A program made the position numbers and the translations under genes. From assembly GCA_011523485.1 (NCBI GenBank), contig WTGR01000138.1:1-8010 (forward strand): 8,010 nucleotides of DNA. The letters are read 5' to 3'. Under the pieces are notes generated by a model. That model saw nothing but the letters and a program-made list of their open reading frames with translations, made no database searches and was not told the origin of the DNA. Source of the stretch: Acidobacteriota bacterium (GTDB lineage Bacteria > Acidobacteriota > Vicinamibacteria > Vicinamibacterales > UBA8438). How positions within the stretch are numbered: position 1 is the stretch's first letter; each line of letters begins with the position of its first letter. Below are positions 5,329 to 8,010 of this stretch, one piece after another.

Positions 5329-7580
5329 TGCCGCAAGTTGTCCAGCAGCTCGCCGACACGCTGGGGACGGTCGAACCAGTACTCACGCAGCAGCGGTGCG
5401 ATCCTCGTGTCGACGATGGCCTCGTACCAGCGCTCATCCGCGGGGTCCGTGGCGTCGTCGGGCACAAAGAAGCTGTGTCCGATCTCGAACCCCGGACCGA
5501 GATCCCGGTCGTCACGGATGGCCGCATTGATTCCCGACATGTTGCGGTCGATTCTATTGACGAGCGCTCGGTCGACGCCCGCTTCCAGGAGATACGCCCG
5601 GAACTTCTCGGTGCCGTACGCGGGCCGCAACTCTTCAAAAGCGAATCGTCGGCGCAGCGCGTAGTCGACCAACGCCAGGGAACGATCCGCGGTGTTCATC
5701 ATGCCTAGAATGTGCACGTTTTCCGGCACCGAGAACCGCTCGCCCACTTTACTGTAGGTCAACGGAATGGCGTGATCCGACCCGCGCTTGTCCGGCTCGA
5801 TGAGCATGAGTAGCTCACCGAATATCCTGGAGAGGTTGCCCCTGTTGATCTCGTCGATGATGAAGACGAACGGCGTGTCAGGTTGCTCACTAGCGCGCGC
5901 GCAGAACTCGTAGAATACGCCGTTCCTCCGCGTGAAGCCCCCTTCTTCATTCGGCCTCCAGCCCTGCACGAAGTCCTCGTACGCGTACGACTGATGGAGT
6001 TGCATCATCTCGATCTGACCCTGATCCTTGCGGCCAATCAGACACCATGCGATGCGTCGGGCGACATACGTCTTGCCGACCCCGGGCGGCCCCTGGAGAA
6101 TCAGATTCTTGTCTCGGGCCATCGTGGCGAGGATGCGGTCGAACTGGTGGTCGTCGATGAAGAGGTCCTCCAGTGCGGTCGAGGCGTCGTAGGTCGGTTC
6201 CTCCTTCGGCACCCTCTCCAGTGTTCCTCCTTCCGCCCGGTCGAAGACGAACCGCACCCAACGTACGCCGCCGCCAACAGCATCCGCGCTGTCAGCAACG
6301 AATTTGGTCAACGTCTTGGTAGCGACCCATTCACCGCGAGGCAACTCGATCCGGGTGGGGAACGCATGCCACTCGACGCCTCGAACATGCCGAAAGTCCT
6401 GCCGCTCGGGAACGTAGGCATAGTCCCCTTTCACTCTTGCCCAGCCCAGGACGGCGGAACGTCCTCTTTTTGCGATGATGACGTCGTTGACTCGGATCTC
6501 GTTTGCGAACTCCCAAACGGCAAGTACATGGTTGTACGGGTTCTTGCCAAGCCCGCTTTCTATCGCCGCGTCACGGACAGCCTCTCTCGACTTGTACTCA
6601 CTCAGGTCTCCGAACTCGTCGTAGTCGATTGCGGCGACATCGTGCTCCCGAAAGTCGGACCAGCGGCGCGCACCCTCCCCTGGGCTCAACACCCATGCGT
6701 TCACTGTACCGAAACGCTTGCGAAACCATGCTTCATCGTCCTCGTTGACTGACTCTTCCGGCGACGGGGACGGCGAGGTGTCGCTGGCTTGCCAGACCCT
6801 CGAGAAGGGCGGCCGGTAGAAACCAACTTCCTCCTCCGGATGCTCTGCCTCGAGTCGTTTTCGGATTTCCAGCAACGCCCTGTCCGAGGAGATCTCGTTC
6901 TCGTCGTCGGGAGCTGGGTCATTCCACTCCTGAGCGAACGCCCTGACGATCGCCTTCTTGTGACTTCTCGTGAGAATCGGTTCGAACGAGTCGGGGAACA
7001 GGAGGTACAAACACGCCCGGTGAAACTGACGACCTTCGACGAACCGCCGTCCATAGATCCACGCGGCGAACCCCCACGAATCGCCCAACAGCGCTCGCCG
7101 CTGCTCAGCGGAAAGACCGAACCAGTCGGCCATGGCAGAGACGATGAAGCGGAATTCTCGCCAACGATGCGTGTTGTACGCCGTGCCGGGATGCGAGACC
7201 CCCGCCAAGACCTCTTCGCGCACTGCCCAATGGTCTTCCGGGAACGGCGAACCTGACCATTCCCATACCGTCCGGATCTGGTCGATCTTCGTCAGCGGCC
7301 TGATGACGTGGCCTCGGACGATGAGATAGAACACCCAGGTCGCTTCCGCCCACAGGCGCTTCGCCTCCGGCGGCGCCGGATCTAGTTGCCGCCGCAGCTT
7401 CTCGTAGAAGGGATCGGACCCGGAGTCGGGATTCTCGACAAAATGGACACGGAGCTCCTCGAAGTGCTCCCTGGACCACAGCCGTTCGCCGGAGAACACC
7501 GATCCCCCATCCAGCAGACACCGCTGCTTCCATCGCTCAGCAGCCTCCAGGACCGCCGCGGTGTGCTCTAGTCGCGCCAT
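5325..7580 (-). CDS. mcrB: McrB-like GTPase with EVE modified-base reader domain
   Basis: A 751-residue motor and recognition subunit of the McrBC type IV restriction system. Residues 1 to about 250 form a mainly helical region with no assigned function (including FYLIVRGHVIRPLTKIDQIR and LYLLFPDSFEPILTRSHKK). After an acidic, Ser/Pro-rich linker (about 260-285) comes an EVE (PUA-like) domain at about 294-425, from NAWVLSPGEGARRW through GLGKNPYNHVLAVWEFANEI to VIIAKRGRSAVLGWARV; EVE domains read modified cytosines. The AAA+ core has Walker A GPPGVGKT (497-504), Walker B FVFIIDEINRGN (D576/E577), the McrB GTP-specificity motif MNTADRS (628-634) and arginines R643-R645. The ATG at 7580 has GAGGTG about 9 nt upstream. 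This replaces the E. coli McrB N-terminal reader with a different recognition module. The modification it senses is unknown. Confidence 0.95.
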   Translation of the reverse strand: MARLEHTAAVLEAAERWKQRCLLDGGSVFSGERLWSREHFEELRVHFVENPDSGSDPFYEKLRRQLDPAPPEAKRLWAEATWVFYLIVRGHVIRPLTKIDQIRTVWEWSGSPFPEDHWAVREEVLAGVSHPGTAYNTHRWREFRFIVSAMADWFGLSAEQRRALLGDSWGFAAWIYGRRFVEGRQFHRACLYLLFPDSFEPILTRSHKKAIVRAFAQEWNDPAPDDENEISSDRALLEIRKRLEAEHPEEEVGFYRPPFSRVWQASDTSPSPSPEESVNEDDEAWFRKRFGTVNAWVLSPGEGARRWSDFREHDVAAIDYDEFGDLSEYKSREAVRDAAIESGLGKNPYNHVLAVWEFANEIRVNDVIIAKRGRSAVLGWARVKGDYAYVPERQDFRHVRGVEWHAFPTRIELPRGEWVATKTLTKFVADSADAVGGGVRWVRFVFDRAEGGTLERVPKEEPTYDASTALEDLFIDDHQFDRILATMARDKNLILQGPPGVGKTYVARRIAWCLIGRKDQGQIEMMQLHQSYAYEDFVQGWRPNEEGGFTRRNGVFYEFCARASEQPDTPFVFIIDEINRGNLSRIFGELLMLIEPDKRGSDHAIPLTYSKVGERFSVPENVHILGMMNTADRSLALVDYALRRRFAFEELRPAYGTEKFRAYLLEAGVDRALVNRIDRNMSGINAAIRDDRDLGPGFEIGHSFFVPDDATDPADERWYEAIVDTRIAPLLREYWFDRPQRVGELLDNLRQ

Positions 7581-7798
7581 GACTTGCGCACCTCACCTGC
7601 CACCAATCAACCTCCCCACTCAACTACCCCGCAGGTTACTGAACTGTACCGGTTTTCCCGGAGACGTCGACCGCCACGACTGGAGCGTCGAACGGTGGCA
7701 GACAGCAGCACAGCCGCGCCCAACACGGCAGCGCGGTGAGGCACTGTCCCGGTTCACGTACTCGACTATACGCTCCATCGATGGTCCCAAACAGAAGC
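7581..7798. other. Intergenic region upstream of mcrBC
   Basis: This stretch holds no convincing gene; a 79-codon minus-strand frame (7620-7859) is Arg/Ser/Cys-rich and runs through a strong hairpin. The mcrB promoter should lie here. The best -10 candidate on the minus strand is TATAGT (7765-7770), without a good -35, and it would leave a leader of about 180 nt. GGTTACTGAACTGTACC (7634-7650) has only partial symmetry. Confidence 0.6.
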
Positions 7799-7828
7799 GG
7801 GGCGCCCGCCTCGGTCGGCGGACGCCCC
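7785..7828 (-). terminator. Intrinsic terminator of the DUF1501 gene
   Basis: A strong hairpin lies 48 nt past the DUF1501 stop. GGGGCG (7799-7804) pairs with CGCCCC (7823-7828) and CCGCC (7806-7810) with GGCGG (7817-7821), with a single C/A mismatch between the two blocks and a 6-nt loop. Read on the minus strand it is followed by GCTTCTGTTT, a moderate T-rich tail. Position and structure fit a rho-independent terminator. Confidence 0.7.
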
Positions 7829-7875
7829 GTTGCAAGCTCTCGGGTGACCGTGCGGCCACCCTCCAGACCGAAGCG

Positions 7876-8010
7876 CTACGCGATGATCTGCGGGATCGGC
7901 ACCCCGTGGACGTCGGTCAGCCGCATGTCGCGGCCGTTGTAGCGGTACGTCAGCCTCTCGTGGTCGATGCCCAGCAGGTGCAGGATGGTGGCGTGCAGGT
8001 CGTGCGGCGA
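7876..8010 (-). CDS. DUF1501 (sulfatase-like) protein, C-terminal end only
   Basis: Only the last 44 codons are in the window; the gene continues past the right edge. The visible peptide includes [20 protein letters not shown], then [16 protein letters not shown], and ends PIPQIIA with a TAG stop. This is the characteristic C-terminus of DUF1501 proteins, members of the alkaline-phosphatase/sulfatase-like superfamily that are abundant in Planctomycetes, Verrucomicrobia and Acidobacteriota. Members are usually exported and often sit beside planctomycete-type cytochrome-c (PSD1/DUF1553) genes; those neighbours would lie outside this window. The enzymatic role is not established. The assignment is confident despite the short fragment because this tail is highly conserved. 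Confidence 0.93.
   Translation of the reverse strand, partial: SPHDLHATILHLLGIDHERLTYRYNGRDMRLTDVHGVPIPQIIA

Noticed and set aside
5883..6752. 289-codon plus-strand open frame
   Set aside because: It is antisense to the EVE and AAA+ coding region of mcrB, whose motifs are unmistakable; the frame has no family features.
7620..7859. 79-codon minus-strand open frame
   Set aside because: It runs through the strong terminator hairpin, has Arg/Ser/Cys-rich composition and resembles no family.
1..8010. CRISPR array, tRNA, rRNA, insertion sequence or integrase
   Set aside because: No regularly spaced repeats, cloverleaf, transposase or recombinase motifs, or terminal inverted repeats were seen on either strand.

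Overview
The window is GC-rich and gene-dense. It looks like a chromosomal or metagenomic segment from an Acidobacteriota/Planctomycetes-type soil or marine bacterium. That placement is an inference from the ankyrin protein at the left edge and the DUF1501 protein at the right edge, both common in those phyla; no rRNA, tRNA or housekeeping marker is present to confirm it.

Layout. (1) 3-710 (+): the 3' part of an ankyrin-repeat protein, cut by the left edge. (2) 741-2086 (-): an alpha/beta hydrolase followed by a VapB/VapC-type toxin-antitoxin pair that overlaps by ATGA. (3) 2278-3347 (+): a 76-residue charged protein overlapping a 283-residue PIN-like protein, which looks like a second and less familiar toxin-antitoxin-style operon. 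(4) 3304-3645 (-): a small exported-looking protein of uncertain integrity. (5) 3823-4226 (+): a short HicB antitoxin and a HicA mRNA-interferase toxin, overlapping by GTGA. (6) 4288-7580 (-): an McrB-McrC type IV restriction system, also coupled by GTGA. Its McrB has a long uncharacterised N-terminal region, an EVE (PUA-like) modified-base reader and an McrB GTPase motor. (7) 7581-7875: an intergenic region with a strong hairpin. (8) 7876-8010 (-): the C-terminal end of a DUF1501 protein.

The ankyrin and DUF1501 genes point towards each other. Between their 3' ends lies about 7 kb of accessory genes: three toxin-antitoxin or toxin-antitoxin-like modules and one restriction system. This is a compact defence and stabilisation island. 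The McrBC module would recognise modified DNA through the McrB EVE domain and cut it with the McrC PD-(D/E)XK nuclease, powered by GTP hydrolysis. The three nuclease-toxin modules could act in growth arrest or in retention of the island.

The most interesting unexplained items are the 76-aa/283-aa PIN-like pair, the N-terminal region of McrB, and a GTATACAGT 9-mer found a few bases upstream of the first gene of two separate toxin-antitoxin-type operons. That placement suggests leaderless, autoregulated promoters. No IS element, CRISPR array, tRNA or integrase was found.
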